The notes under the pieces: generated by a model
What the model saw: the letters and a program-made list of their open reading frames with translations, nothing else
Database searches by the model: none
Told to the model about the DNA's origin: nothing
Shown here: positions 53,601 through 64,000 of the stretch, one piece after another
Layout of the letters: each line of letters begins with the position of its first letter
Numbering within the stretch: the first letter of the stretch is position 1
Assembly (NCBI GenBank): GCA_027923505.1
Contig: BROI01000017.1
Span: 434,001-498,000 of the forward strand
Source of the DNA: Mayamaea pseudoterrestris
Lineage: Eukaryota; Bacillariophyta; Bacillariophyceae; Sellaphorales; Sellaphoraceae
Direction of reading: 5' to 3'
Length of the DNA stretch: 64,000 bases
Position numbers and translations under genes: made by a program

Positions 53601-56600
53601 TGGTGCACCTCAGCTGGTACACAGACCTCCAGAATGGCCTGCAGACCCAAGAATATTAAAACCAAAATACATATGATACAATTGGACCAATAGTCATGTC
53701 AATTGTGGTGTGGAACGCAGCATTGTGCCACGAAACTCCGCACATTCAACAAGTTGTTGAATGTGCTAGCAGTGCACCATGCTTTGGCTACAGGATCATC
53801 AGCCTTGCCTGCTAAGCCATCCAACCTGTTTCCTATGATGTTGGATGACATTTTGATCAAATGCTGGGGTGACTATCACCCCAATATCCACCAGCCTGGC
53901 TGCCATGGTGAGACTCGGCAGATCCAATAACTTGTTGGATCTGCCAGTGGTGCCCCTCAACTGGTACACAGACCACCAGAATGGCCTGCAGACCCAAGGA
54001 TATGAAAACCAAAATGTATATGATACAATTGGACCAATAGTCATGTCAATTGTGGTGTGGAACGCAGCATGGTGCTGCGAAACTCTGCACATTCAACAAG
54101 TTGTTGAATGTGCTAGCAGTGCACCATGCTTTGGCTACAGGATCATCAGCCTTGCCTGCTAAGCCATCCAACCTGTTTCCTATGATGTTGGATGACATTT
54201 TGATCCAAGGCTGGGGTGACTATCACCCCAATATCCACCAGCCTGGCTGCCATGGTGAGACTCGGCAGATCCAATAACTTGTTGGATCTGCCAGTGGTGC
54301 ACCTCAACTGGTACACAGACCTCCAGAATGGCCTGCAGACCCAAGAATATCAAAACCAAAATACATATGATACAATTGGACCAATAGTCATGTCAATTGT
54401 GGTGTGGAACGCAGCATTGTGCCACGAAACTCCGCACATTCAACAAGTTGTTGAATGTGCTAGCAGTGCACCATGCTTTGGCTACAGGATCATCAGCCTT
54501 GCCTGCTAAGCCATCCAACCTGTTTCCTATGATGTTGGATGACATTTTTATCCAAGGCTGGGTTGATTATCACCCCAATATCCACCAGCCTGGCTGCCAT
54601 GGTGAGACTCGGCAGATCCAATAACTTGTTGGATCTGCCAGTGGTGCACCTCACGGGCGACGCCAGTGTGCAGACCAAGAATATTGCACATCCATCCAAT
54701 GACTGGGCTGGTGCAGAATGGCCTGCAGCCCAAGAATATACCACATATGATACAATTGGACCAATAGTCATTCAATTGTGTGTTGAATGTGCCAGCACTC
54801 AAGTTATGCAGTGCACCATGCTTTGGCTACAGGATCATCAGCCTTGCCTGCTAGGCCATCCATCCTGTTTCCTCTGATGTTGGATGACATTTTTTCCAAG
54901 GCTGGGTGACTATCACCCCAATATCCACCAGCCTGGCTGCCATGGTGAGACTCGGCAGATCCAATAACTTGTTGGATCTGCCAGTGGTGCACCTCAACTG
55001 GTACACAGACCTCCAGAATGGCCTACAGACCCAGGAAATCAAAACCCAAATGCATATGATACAATTGGACCAATAGTCATGCCAATTGTGGTGTGGAACG
55101 CAGCATTGTGCCGCGAAACTCCGCACATTCAACAAGTTGTTGAATGTGCTAGCAGTGCACCATGTTTTGGCTACAGGATCATCAGCCTTGCCTGCTAAGC
55201 CATCCAACCTGTTTCCTATGATGTTGGATGACTTTTTTCCAAGGCTGGGTGACTATCACCCCAATATCCACCAGCCTGGCTGCCATGGTGAGACTCGGCA
55301 GATCCAATAACTTGTTGGATCTGCCAGTGGTGCACCTCAACTGGTACACAGACCACCAGAATGGCCTGCAGACCCAAGAATATAAAAACCAAAATGCATA
55401 TGATACAATTGGACCAATAGTCATGTCAATTGTGGTGTGGAACGCAGCATGGTGCCATGAAACTCCGCACATTCAACAAGTTGTTGAATGTGCTAGCAGT
55501 GCACCATGCTTTGGCTACAGGATCATCAGCCTTGCCTGCTAAGCCATCCAACCTGTTTCCTATGATGTTGGATGACATTTTGATCAAATGCTGGGGTGAC
55601 TATCACCCCAATATCCACCAGCCTGGCTGCCATGGTGAGACTCGGCAGATCCAATAACTTGTTGGATCTGCCAGTGGTGCACCTCAACTGGTACACAGAC
55701 CACCAGAATGGCCTGCAGACCCAAGAATATCAAAACCAAAATACATATGATACAATTGGACCAATAGTCATGTCAATTGTGGTGTGGAACGCAGCATTGT
55801 GCCACGAAACTCCGCACATTCAACAAGTTGTTGAATGTGCTAGCAGTGCACCATGCTTTGGCTACAGGATCATCAGCCTTGCCTGCTAAGCCATCCAACC
55901 TGTTTCCTATGATGTTGGATGACATTTTGATCCAAGGCTGGGGTGACTATCACCCCAATATCCACCAGCCTGGCTGCCATGGTGAGACTCGGCAGATCCA
56001 ATAACTTGTTGGATCTGCCAGTGGTGCACCTCAACTGGTACACAGACCTCCAGAATGGCCTGCAGACCCAAGAATATCAAAACCAAAATACATATGATAC
56101 AATTGGACCAATAGTCATGTCAATTGTGGTGTGGAACGCAGCATGGTGCCACGAAACTCCGCACATTCAACAAGTTGTTGAATGTGCTAGCAGTGCACCA
56201 TGCTTTGGCTACAGGATCATCAGCCTTGCCTGCTAAGCCATCCAACCTGTTTCCTATGATGTTCAATGACATTTAGATCCAAGGCTGGGGTGACTATCAC
56301 CCCAATATCCACCAGCCTGGCTGCCATGGTGAGACTCGGCAGATCCAATAACTTGTTGGATCTGCCAGTGGTGCACCTCAACTGGTACACAGACCACCAG
56401 AATGGCCTGCAGACCCAAGAATATCAAAACCAAAATACATATGATACAATTGGACCAATAGTCATGTCAATTGTGGTGTGGAACGCAGCATTGTGCCACG
56501 AAACTCCGCACATTCAACAAGTTGTTGAATGTGCTAGCAGTGCACCATGCTTTGGCTACAGGATCATCAGCCTTGCCTGCTAAGCCATCCAACCTGTTTC

Positions 56601-58075
56601 CTATGATGTTGGATAACTTTTTTCCAAGGCTGGGTGACTATCACCCCAATATCCACCAGCCTGGCTGCCATGGTGAGACTCGGCAGATCCAATAACTTGT
56701 TGGATCTGCCAGTGGTGCACCTCAACTGGTACACAGACCTCCAGAATGGCCTGCAGACCCAAGAATATCAAAACCAAAATACATATGATACAATTGGACC
56801 AATAGTCATGTCAATTGTGGTGTGGAACGCAGCATGGTGCCACGAAACTCCGCACATTCAACAAGTTGTTGAATGTGCTAGCAGTGCACCATGCTTTGGC
56901 TACAGGATCATCAGCCTTGCCTGCTAAGCCATCCAACCTGTTTCCTATGATGTTGGATGACATTTTGATCAAATGCTGGGGTGACTATCACCCCAATATC
57001 CACCAGCCTGGCTGCCATGGTGAGACTCGGCAGATCCAATAACTTGTTGGATCTGCCAGTGGTGCACCTCAGCTGGTACACAGACTCCAGAATGGCCTGC
57101 AGACCCAAAAATATTAAAACCTTAATATATATGATACAATTGGACCAATAGTCATGTCAATTGTGGTGTGGAACACTGCATTGTGCCACGAAACTCTGCA
57201 CATTCAACAAGTTGTTGAATGTGCTAGCAGTGCACCATGCTTTGGCTACAGGATCATCAGCCTTGCCTGCTGAGCCATCCACCTGTTTCCTATGATGTTG
57301 GATGACATTTTTTTAAGGCTGCGTGACTATCACCCCAATATCCACCAGCCTGGCTGCCATGGTGAGACTCGGCAGATCCAATAACTTGTTGGATCTGCCA
57401 GTGGTGCACCTCAACTGGTACACAGACAACCAGAATGGCCTGCAGACCAAAGAATATCAAAACCAAAATACATATGATACAATTGGACCAATAGTCATGC
57501 CAATTGTGGTGTGGAACGCAGCATGGTGCCATGAAACTCCGCACATTCAACAAGTTGTTGAATGTGCTAGCAGTGCACCATGCTTTGGCTACAGGATCAT
57601 CAGCCTTGCCTGTTAAGCCATCCAACCTTTTTCCTATGATGTTGGATGACTTTTTTTCCAAGGCTGGGTGACTATCACCCCAATATCCACCAGCCTGGCT
57701 GCCATGGTGAGACTCGGCAGATCCAATAACTTGTTGGATCTGCCAGTGGTGCACCTCAGCTGGTACACAGACCACCAGAATGGCCTGCAGACCCAAGAAT
57801 ATAAAACCCCAAATGCATATGATACAATTGGACCAATAGTCATGTCAATTGTGGTGTGGAACGCAGCATTGTGCCGCGAAACTCCGCGCATTCAACAAGT
57901 TGTTGAATGTGCCAGCAGTGCACCATGCTGTGGCTACAGGATCATCAGCCTTGCCTGCTAAGCCATCCAACCTGTTTCCTATGATGTTGTATGACATTTT
58001 TATCCAAGGCTGGGGTGCCTATCACCCCAATATCCACCAGCCTGGCTGCCATTGTGAGACTCGGCAGATCCAATA
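50625..58075. repeat. Satellite array, period about 347 bp, about 21 copies
   Basis: Head-to-tail copies with very high identity; for example the same codon positions recur at 52135 and 52482, 53869 and 54216, and 55596 and 55943 (347 each). Every unit carries two 25-bp near-palindromes of 12-1-12 layout (arm CACATTCAACAA with G centre; arm CAGATCCAATAA with C centre and one mismatch) and a hairpin GGGGTGA-CTA-TCACCCC. Around 54650-54800 one unit is rearranged with foreign-looking sequence. Because 347 is not a multiple of three, the many short frames seen are unlikely to be genes. The array begins at the first palindrome and ends within the second, at the Copia element. Confidence 0.95.
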
Positions 58076-61000
58076 TTGCTACTTCTCCAGGCTTAGTATA
58101 GTCCAATACCATGCCGAGGTAGTCGTGCACTTTTCCGCGTGACTTATTCATTGGAGTCTCCTTGCCAAACTCCTCATCCATCTGCGCGATGAACTCATCC
58201 ACTACGCTCACGTCGACGTGCGAAATCTTAAATCGTCCACGTGCCATCCGGTGATTTGCTTCCCATTGACAATCTTGTTGCACACACACGATCGTACGGT
58301 TCTTCTCGAAGCCCCACTCAAGCAATTTTGCGGACAACTTCTCCCAGAATAGTCGCGCTGCTCGAAGCGTACCATAAAGCGCCATGAGTAATTCAACATA
58401 CATGACTTTTCGCCATTCTCCATTGTGACGCAAGGCTCGTACATCTCGCGATCAATTTCCAACAGTAGCTCCACCATCTTCCCAGTGAAACGAACGTGCA
58501 CCAACTCATCCATTTCCGCTTGCATGAAAGCACCCGGTACATCAACCACAGCAACCTCGCGCCCTTCCATAGCGTCAATGATAGCTGTCAGAAAGATGGC
58601 CTCTGTCGCTATCGTTGGAGATTGCTGCGTCTTCCTTTGCAGTGTATACTGTTGTGCGTCCATCCGCGCATCCGCGTCCCTTCACAGTCCCGCATCTCTT
58701 GCGCTTGAGAAACATCAAATACGCCAGAGCGTCCTTGCGCTGCTGCCGGAGTCAGAGTGCATTGGGGGACTGCCTTCATGACGTGCCTGTCGTGTAGCTG
58801 CTGCATTTCCTTGCGCACTGCCTCCACTCCAGCATCGCCAAAAGCCTTTAAACCTTGTCGCATATTCATCTGTGCCGTGACGAGTGGCTCCGACACTTCC
58901 TCTGCAGCGTCGAGCGTGAACAAATGAGCGAACGAGCGAGGTTTGTGGCGCGCACGCAGGCCATACCGACCAGTGGCGTGGGCCATAGCGCGCATCGCAA
59001 TCCTCTTCGTCTGCAGCAGCTGGCACTCCTTCAATTTCGCCTTCATCGGGCACTCCTTCAATTTCGCCATCATCCACGGCTGGCGCGTCGTCAAGTTCGC
59101 CGTCAATGGCCTCACCACCTCGTCGTTCGGCACTCCTTCGATTGCGCCGTCAGCACCATCGTCGTCGTCGTCGTCGTCATCGGTCGCATTCACTCCTTCG
59201 CTTCCGCCGCAGAGTCGTCGTCACCGCGAGAAGCGTCGTCATCATAATCAGAGTCATCATCATCCTCGGCGTCATCTTCGTGCCACATGACTGGCTCAGC
59301 AGCCTCCGCAACACGGTGGCGGTCCATGAACACGATGCCCGGATTGGCCTTCTGTTGACGAAGCGAGACGATGCACGCGGGCCAATGACATCATCAGGCA
59401 TGGGCAAAGGCGTAGCGTGCCCACGATTCAGAACTTTGCCCGAAGACAAACTGAGGAAATAAAACCCACCCTGCACATTACCAGTCGGGCGCAGAGCCAG
59501 CGCACCGATCGTGCGCGCCTGCATGTCATTGCTGTGCGACTCATGCGTTTGCACATACTGACCAAATTCATACTTGCAATGCCGATTAAAGTCAACTGTC
59601 TGACCAGTCACAATAGTGCGTGGACTGAGATCCTTCGAAATGCCACGCTCGTTCGGAAACGCATTCAACCAAAACACGGCAGACTTCGTCATTTCGATAA
59701 CCAAGCGTGCCTTCACCGGCTTAAATGGCAACGTGTTGTATGTCGGGCGCACCCGTTCTTTCACGACACGGATAAAACGTTCAATTTCGCCAACGTGTTC
59801 ATCCTCAGATGTCGCATTGAGCGCCACTCCGAGATCAGCCAACGCGCCAAGCATTGAGCGAACTCCCATTCCTTCAGAGCCGCGACGACACGGAACCCAC
59901 CGCGTGCGTAAATCTTCAACACAGACTCGATTGCCTTCAACATAACCGGAAGCGTACGGTTTTGAATCACCTCAACCGTAGCAAAACGAATGCTGCGGGA
60001 GAACGTCACCAACATAGGGACTTTGTTGATATACATGATGTCAGCACAAAGAGTAACGTCTCGATAGCGACTCATGATAGCCGGTGGAAGCTGCTCAACA
60101 ATCGCAGGCTCACCAGATGCGACGCGCGACGCGTCGTCTTTCCTTTTAACGAGCCAACATCTGGTCCAAAGATGTGCTCAGCAGCCAGGATGTGGCCCGT
60201 CACAGGACAGTTCGGCAACTGATTGCTAGTAACGATGCGCAGGTAATCCTTGAGGCTTGGCCGTCCAATTTGATTTGCAGTTCCCTAGCTCTAACAGCGC
60301 GTAAATAGTCATCATTGGTGTAGTTAGTACGGTTATCGTCTACCGTAGTCAACATCGCTCCATCCTTGACATCGCTGCGCTTGCCCTTCGAAAAGCTCGC
60401 AAACATACAGCCCAGAGTCAGTCTCGACAAACTCGCGCTTACCATCCGGCTTCTCCACAACGAACATTGATCGATCCACGCCGTGCAGAGATACCCACGG
60501 TAAACTTTTGCGGACTTGGCGCCAAAACTCAAAATGTCGCCAGTCCCTGCGGATACCACCACACCGGACCATAGCCCTCCAGGTCGCCCATCATGTTCGT
60601 CCTTACTGTACCAGCGTTGCACTTGATCACCATCCACGTTGGCACCGGGCGAATGTTCGTCAGCATCTTGGCGTTGCAGAACAGATCCACTGTCGACTGA
60701 TTGTCCAAGAGCACAGCCTTCTTCGAGATGTTCACCTTCGGCGGCTGCGCGAACATGTATCCGACCTCATCGTCGTCATCGCTTTCTTCCTCGCTACCCA
60801 GCGTGAAGTGCTGCGCCCCACTAGCCTCTGCAGCCGGCGCACTCTCCGTAGACTCCGTTCTCGTGAGGACAGTCTCGCTGCACATGACCAACCTGTTGAC
60901 AGGTCCAGCATCTGGGAGGGTCACGCGCTGTACCAGTCGTGTGAAACGCCACGCCCTCGTTCGTTGGCAACGTGGCTTCTCCATCCGCATGCTCACGACG

Positions 61001-62010
61001 CTGCATGATGTTGTATGCATCGTGGATCGTCAACGGGAAGTTGTCGTGCCCGTCGAGGTAGCAGTTGCGCAAGTGCTTGCAATACCCAGCGTATTCGCCC
61101 GTTGCGCCACGCACGAAAAGCATCGCAAGCTCGAGCTCTTCGGCGGCCTTGATATCCTCCTTGTTCGCCTTGTTACGATTGTCATCCTGTGCAGGGTGGA
61201 ACGCCACAAGCTCGTTGTGCATCGTGACGCCAACCGCCTTCTCCACGTCTGCCAGCGTGACCGTGCTTTCGTAATATTTCTGCAGACTTTCGCGCGCCCG
61301 AGTACGTCCGAACAACTCAGCTTGAATGTCCACGACTTGATCCACAAGTTTGCAGCGCCCTTCGTACGTATGCGAGATCTCCTTGATAATCGCCAGCAAC
61401 TTAATTCCGTCCGTGTCCTCCTCGGCGTCTCGGAACTTGGCGTGCGACTTGACACGATCCTTCATACGCTCCGTGCATTGTCCATGCAACACGGCGTAGA
61501 GACCAGCGAGGAAGTCGGAGTATACACGCACGCGCTCGACATGCTCTTTCTTGTCGGCCTTGTATTCCTCGAGCATTATGGACCAGTCCGAGTCCGTCGT
61601 GTCGGCATCCTTCGTTGGACGTGCAGGCTCGTCAGGAATCTCCAGTTCCACGTTGCGCATGCCCTTGAGCAGCTCCTTGGTATATTTCTTGTAGGAGCGC
61701 CCGACGAAAGTGATGATCTCGTTCGTCGTACGGATGAATCCATCGGGATCGCGCGAACCGTTATAGTCGTAGATGAATCCAGCGAGCGTCGGCTCGCTTC
61801 CTTGGAAATTTCCACTCGGCGCACGACTCGGTCCGTTGAGTCTGTTACCATTGCCTTGATTCCCGGAACGATTCCCAGCACGATTCCCACGACGATAATG
61901 ACGGTTGCGTCGGTTTCCTTCGCTTGCTGGCGGAGCGGGAGGTGCACCTCCACCGCTCGACGCCGCTCCTGTCGTCGGAGTATTGCTCGTCGAAGACATG
62001 TCTTTTCACT
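58076..62010 (-). mobile_element. Copia-type (CoDi-like) LTR retroelement fossil, broken
   Basis: A decayed Ty1/Copia element on the minus strand. Its parts appear in Copia order from right to left: gag (about 62000-60820) with a CCHC zinc knuckle CWTCQQVGHVQRDC; a protease region (about 60720) with LLDNQSTVDLF; integrase (about 60080-59400) with the D and late E of the catalytic set; and part of reverse transcriptase (about 58660-58080) with VVDVPGAFMQAEMDE. The order protease-integrase-RT makes it Copia rather than Gypsy. The element is broken, with about half a dozen breaks, and its far end (rest of RT, RNase H and LTR) is absent where it meets the 347-bp satellite. Lacking a pair of LTRs, its age cannot be estimated beyond moderately old. 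Confidence 0.85.
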
Positions 62011-62682
62011 CGCTTCTTGGAGAAAATGTTGGATCTAGAATATATCTTGCGCGCCCTTGAAGCGACACTAATGATTAAGCAGAACAGAGTCAATAAAACC
62101 ACTTTACTTATTTTCTCCAAGAAGTGATCGTCCTCGATCCACTCCTTCGGTTGCCGCTTACCGCGCTTACTTAAATGTGACCGTCTTCGTGACGTCACCG
62201 CTGCCGCTTCGGTTTGGGTTCTCATCCATGCTCAACACGTCGGATCGCTAGCGACGACAGACGATAGGCTATTTGCGACGCATTGGCCAGCTCGAAAAAA
62301 GCGGAAGAAGCATCCTCGCCATTGATCAAAATGTTTGGAAAGATGAGTGGTTCTATGTCGGAGTTGTGGGCCATAACGGTGATTGGAGATACTTGATTTG
62401 TCGTCGATGTAAACGAGCGAGTTGAATGATGGGCGGTGCATAATATATTATGGTCGACCGTCAATAAGAACAGTGTCGTTCCGGTATTTAGAGCATGCCG
62501 TTGAGACATATTACAACGAACTGTGGTGCGACCTACCGGTACGTTGACGGTAGCCTATCCTCTGTCCAAACTCACAGTCAAACCAAGCTGAGCAATCCTC
62601 AATTTACCTACTATAGGAAGCATCAGCATTGTTAGTGGTTACTTCAAAGTGAACCTTTCACTGGTAGGCAGGATGTGATTCA
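62011..62682. other. Element leader/possible LTR and flanking sequence
   Basis: The side upstream of gag. A perfect 15-bp inverted repeat (CTTCTTGGAGAAAAT, 62013-62027 and its complement at 62110-62124) brackets 82 bp. A TGACGTCA lies at 62190-62197. The left LTR probably lies in this stretch but cannot be bounded without its partner. Beyond it, a 95-codon minus-strand frame (62509-62222) starts with ATG but has no recognised domain, and a TACCGGTA octamer is at 62534-62541. No host gene is supported. Confidence 0.45.
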
Positions 62683-64000
62683 GCACTGGTGACAAGTTGT
62701 CACCAAAGACATTGCCATCCCCTGAGACACCAGCCAAGCTTACCATCTTGTAGCGCAGCCTGAAAAAGGATGTTGGCACCATTCTGGTGTAATTTGGCAC
62801 CTACAGGGCCTGCTGTAGGGGCGTTTGAATGTCATGGCATCTGCGGGCTGAGACTGGTGACAAGTTGTCACCAAATATATTGCCATCCCCTGAGACACCA
62901 GCCAAGCTTACCATCTTGTAGCGCAGCCTATATAATGATGTTGGCACCATTCTGGTGTGATTTGGGCACCTACCGGGCTTGCTGTAGGTGTGTCTGAAAG
63001 TCATGGCATCTGCAGGCAGAGACTGGTGACAAGTTGTAGCAAATACCATGCAGTCCCCTGAGACACCATCTGAAGGCTGGGACTGGTGACAAGTTGTCAG
63101 CAAATACCATGCAGTCCCCTGAGACAAAGCCAGGCATACCATCTTGTAGCGCATCCCATTTAATGATGTGGCACCATTCTGGTGTCATTTGGGTGTATCC
63201 ATGGCCTGCTGTAGGGGCATTTGAATGTCAAGGCATCTGCAGGCTGAGACTGGTGACAAGTTGTCACCAAATACATTGCCGTCCCCTGAGACAAATGCCA
63301 GGCATACCATCTTGTTGTGTAGCCTCAATTATGATGTTGGCACCATTCTGGTGTCATTTGGGTGTATACATGGCCTGCTGTAGGAGCATTTGAATGTCAA
63401 GGCATCTGCGGGCTGAGACTGGTGACAAGTTGTCACCAAATACATTGCAATCCCATGAGACACCCGCCAAGCTTACCATCTTGTAGCGCAGCTAGAAACT
63501 GATGTTGGCACCATTCTGGGGTAAGTTTGGCACCTACAGGGCCTGCTGTAGGGGCGTTTGAATGTCATGGCATCTGCAGGCTGAGACTGGTGACAAGTTG
63601 TCACCAAATACATTGCCATCCCCTGAGACACCAGCCAAGCTTACCATCTTGTAGCGCAGCCTATAAAATGATGTTGGCACCATTCTGGTGTAATTTGGGC
63701 ACCTACAGGGCCTGCTGTAGGGGCATTTGAATGTCATGGCATCTGCGGGCTGAGACTGGTGACAAGTTGTCACCAAATACATTGCCATCCCCTGAGACAC
63801 CAGCCAAGCTTACCATGATGTAGCACAGCCGGAAAAATGATGTTGGCACCATTGTGGTGTAATTTGGGCACCTACAGGGCCTGCTGTAGGGGCGTTTGAA
63901 TGTCATGGCATCTGTCGGCTTAGACTGGTGACAAGTTGTCACCAAATACATTGCCATCCCCTGAGACACCAGCCAAGCTTACCATGTTGTAGCGCAGCCT
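62683..64000. repeat. Satellite array, period about 169 bp, continuing past the window
   Basis: GACAAGTTGT recurs at 62691, 62859, 63028, 63088, 63254, 63424, 63592, 63761 and 63930, giving spacings of 166-170 and one shortened unit of 60. Each unit has the palindrome GGTGACAAGTTGTCACC (8-1-8), a CTACAG/CTGTAG hairpin and CACCA-TTC-TGGTG. Units differ by point changes and small indels, more than in the 347-bp array. The array starts at the palindrome and is open at the window's end. A single diverged monomer lies at 6570-6645. Confidence 0.93.

Noticed and set aside
51098-57961. Many 75- and 97-codon frames in the 347-bp array
   Set aside because: The same short frames recur once per unit and the period is not a multiple of three; satellite shadows.
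62222-62509. 95-codon frame beside the retroelement
   Set aside because: Starts with ATG but has no recognised domain and lies in probable element flank or LTR sequence.

Overview
The window looks like a nuclear chromosome segment of a diatom, most likely a pennate one. The reasons are: several predicted proteins carry a signal peptide followed by an ASAFAP-like cleavage motif with an aromatic or similar residue at +1, as in plastid-bound proteins of diatoms (DUF1995, ribosome hibernation factor, VTT/TVP38 protein, a small membrane protein); there is a DUF6824 gene of the diatom type; there is a Copia-type retroelement fossil resembling the CoDi group of diatoms; and introns are few, short (59-149 bp) and GT-AG. 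No species is assigned. Start codons were checked against the DNA, and where a reading frame opened on a non-ATG codon the first plausible ATG was used.

Layout. 1-31.4 kb is gene-dense: bZIP-like basic protein, DUF1995 plastid protein, ammonium transporter (4 exons), an unknown gene, UMP-CMP kinase fused to a CaMKII-association-like domain, a START-like protein, a membrane-anchored Hsp70-like ATPase, a 1560-residue MAPKKK-like kinase, DUF6824 regulator, L-seryl-tRNA(Sec) kinase, ubiquitin-like membrane protein, plastid ribosome hibernation factor, TVP38/VTT protein, double-MYND protein, fucosyltransferase-like Golgi protein, an unknown acidic protein and a serine carboxypeptidase S28. 31.9-38.7 kb is a satellite of about 174 bp (about 39 copies) abutting a remnant of an armadillo-repeat gene. 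39.2-50.4 kb is again genic: ROK sugar kinase, RanGAP-like LRR protein, CHTOP/FoP-like protein, small plastid membrane protein, dynamin-like GTPase, ATM1-type mitochondrial ABC transporter, SANT-domain protein and a PET117 homologue. 50.6-58.1 kb is a second satellite of about 347 bp (about 21 copies), 58.1-62 kb a decayed Copia element on the minus strand, and 62.7-64 kb the start of a third satellite of about 169 bp that runs off the window.

Functional themes are nutrient and redox housekeeping (ammonium uptake, nucleotide and sugar phosphorylation, Fe-S/ABC export, cytochrome oxidase assembly, selenocysteine pathway) plus plastid maintenance. Several neighbours are divergent pairs sharing short promoters; three contain TGACGT(CA) elements of the kind known to mediate cAMP/CO2 responses in Phaeodactylum.

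The most unusual material is the satellite DNA. Three families of nucleosome-like size (169, 174 and 347 = about 2 x 173.5 bp) are all rich in short inverted repeats; two share a palindrome built on ACAAGTTGT, and array edges coincide with these palindromes. No tRNA, rRNA or CRISPR array was recognised.
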